This document shows positions 14,492 through 14,925 of a stretch of 14,925 nt of DNA, one piece after another. Every line of letters starts with the position of its first letter. The first letter of the stretch is position 1. The translations under genes and the position numbers were made by a program. The stretch comes from Candidatus Krumholzibacteriia bacterium. Its GTDB lineage: Bacteria; Krumholzibacteriota; Krumholzibacteriia; LZORAL124-64-63. A model generated the notes under the pieces. The model made no database searches, was not told the origin of the DNA, and saw nothing but the letters and a program-made list of their open reading frames with translations. The DNA is taken from assembly GCA_014859985.1 (NCBI GenBank), contig JACZKN010000113.1, forward strand, positions 1-14,925, read 5' to 3'.

Positions 14492-14925
14492 TCAGAACAG
14501 CCGCGGCTCCTCGATGCGTTGGGCATCGCCCAGGGTGTGGCCCTCGAGGCGCAGCAGGCGGGCCTTGGTGGTGACGCCGCCGGCGAAGCCCACCAGCGAG
14601 CCGCCCTTGCCCACCAGCCGGTGGCAGGGCACGAGGATGGGCAGCGGGTTGTGGCCCGCGGCCTGGCCCACCGCCCGGGTGGCCGTCGGCTGGCGGATGG
14701 TCCGGGCCAGGTCCCCGTAGGTGCGCAGCTTGCCGTAGGGGATGCGCAGCAGGGCCTGCCAGACCTTCACCTGGAAGGGGGTGCCGTGCAGGTCCAGGGG
14801 GATATCGAACCGTTCGCGCCCGCCGGTGAAGTACTCGGCCAGCTGGTCGCGCAGCGCGGCGAAGGCGGCGCCGTCCTCGGCGATGGCGGGCTCCGGACCG
14901 GGCGGCGCGGCGGGTTCCGCGGCCC
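14492..14925 (-). CDS. ogt: Methylated-DNA--[protein]-cysteine S-methyltransferase, 5' end beyond the window
   Basis: The last 143 residues or so of an Ogt/MGMT protein; the frame is open at the window edge. It removes alkyl groups from O6-alkylguanine by suicide transfer to its own Cys. The acceptor sits in VPCHRLVG, with the Cys codon at 14624-14626. GTPFQVKVWQALLRIPYGKLRTYGDLA is the helix-turn-helix lead-in, followed by RAVGQAAGHNPLPILVPCH with the asparagine hinge, and GGVTTKARLLRLEG after it. N-terminal to this is YFTGGRERFDIPLDL, as in the Ogt group. A GTG at 14768-14770 could be mistaken for a start, but homologous sequence continues upstream. The symporter gene starts 1 nt after its stop. 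Confidence 0.92.
   Translation of the reverse strand, partial: AAEPAAPPGPEPAIAEDGAAFAALRDQLAEYFTGGRERFDIPLDLHGTPFQVKVWQALLRIPYGKLRTYGDLARTIRQPTATRAVGQAAGHNPLPILVPCHRLVGKGGSLVGFAGGVTTKARLLRLEGHTLGDAQRIEEPRLF

Noticed and set aside
12361..14574. A 737-residue plus-strand open frame
   Set aside because: Antisense to the symporter, rich in His/Gln/Gly/Pro with no fold-like pattern; a shadow of codon bias.
14492..14770. A short methyltransferase starting at the GTG of 14768-14770
   Set aside because: Conserved Ogt sequence (GTPFQ and the YFTGG region) continues upstream in frame to the window edge, so the gene is longer and cut by the window.

Overview
This is a GC-rich window (by eye around 70% G+C) from a bacterium with normal stop-codon use: TGA ends at least six genes here. 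Small secreted proteins with dockerin-like C-terminal repeats, lipoprotein and Sec signal peptides, and the general gene style suggest a Gram-negative lineage of the FCB/candidate-phylum type (Krumholzibacteriota or Eisenbacteria-like). That assignment is inference from style, not from a marker gene.

The most interesting locus is at 542-1006. A Bcp/PrxQ-type peroxiredoxin is interrupted by one in-frame TGA (671-673), exactly where the family has its peroxidatic cysteine (T-x-x-C becomes T-x-x-TGA). The frame stays open and homologous to the true stop, itself a TGA. A 7-bp hairpin with a CGGGA loop begins 14 nt after the TGA and fits the published bacterial SECIS pattern. The simplest reading is a selenocysteine peroxiredoxin with Sec44 as its only redox residue: the predicted protein has no cysteine at all. 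It shares a transcript with a secreted lipocalin-like protein (1009-1539).

Layout: a partial HI0933-family flavoprotein (1-447, minus); the selenoperoxiredoxin and secreted-protein pair (542-1539, plus); a secreted dockerin-repeat protein (1634-2260, plus); a minus-strand cluster of long-form GMP synthetase, a 12-TM MATE/ANKH-like transporter and a CysQ/HAL2-type phosphatase (6548 down to 2271); a TPR lipoprotein (6754-9111, plus) and a secreted orphan (9180-9779, plus); a divergent pair of exported repair enzymes, Pcm (minus) and MsrA (plus) (9800-11291); an HNH nuclease with its own AT-rich promoter (11301-12287, minus); and an Ogt-type methyltransferase followed by a sodium:solute symporter (14925 down to 12457, minus).

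Together the genes lean towards coping with damage: peroxide removal, methionine sulfoxide and isoaspartate repair outside the cytoplasm, and alkylated-DNA repair. Seven likely housekeeping promoters can be read by eye. Six have the form TTGnnn-17-bp-spacer-TAnnnN and one has an 18-bp spacer. The selenoperoxiredoxin and pcm promoters share an identical 12-nt block around the -10. No gap without a gene exceeds about 210 bp. I see no tRNA, rRNA, CRISPR array or insertion sequence.
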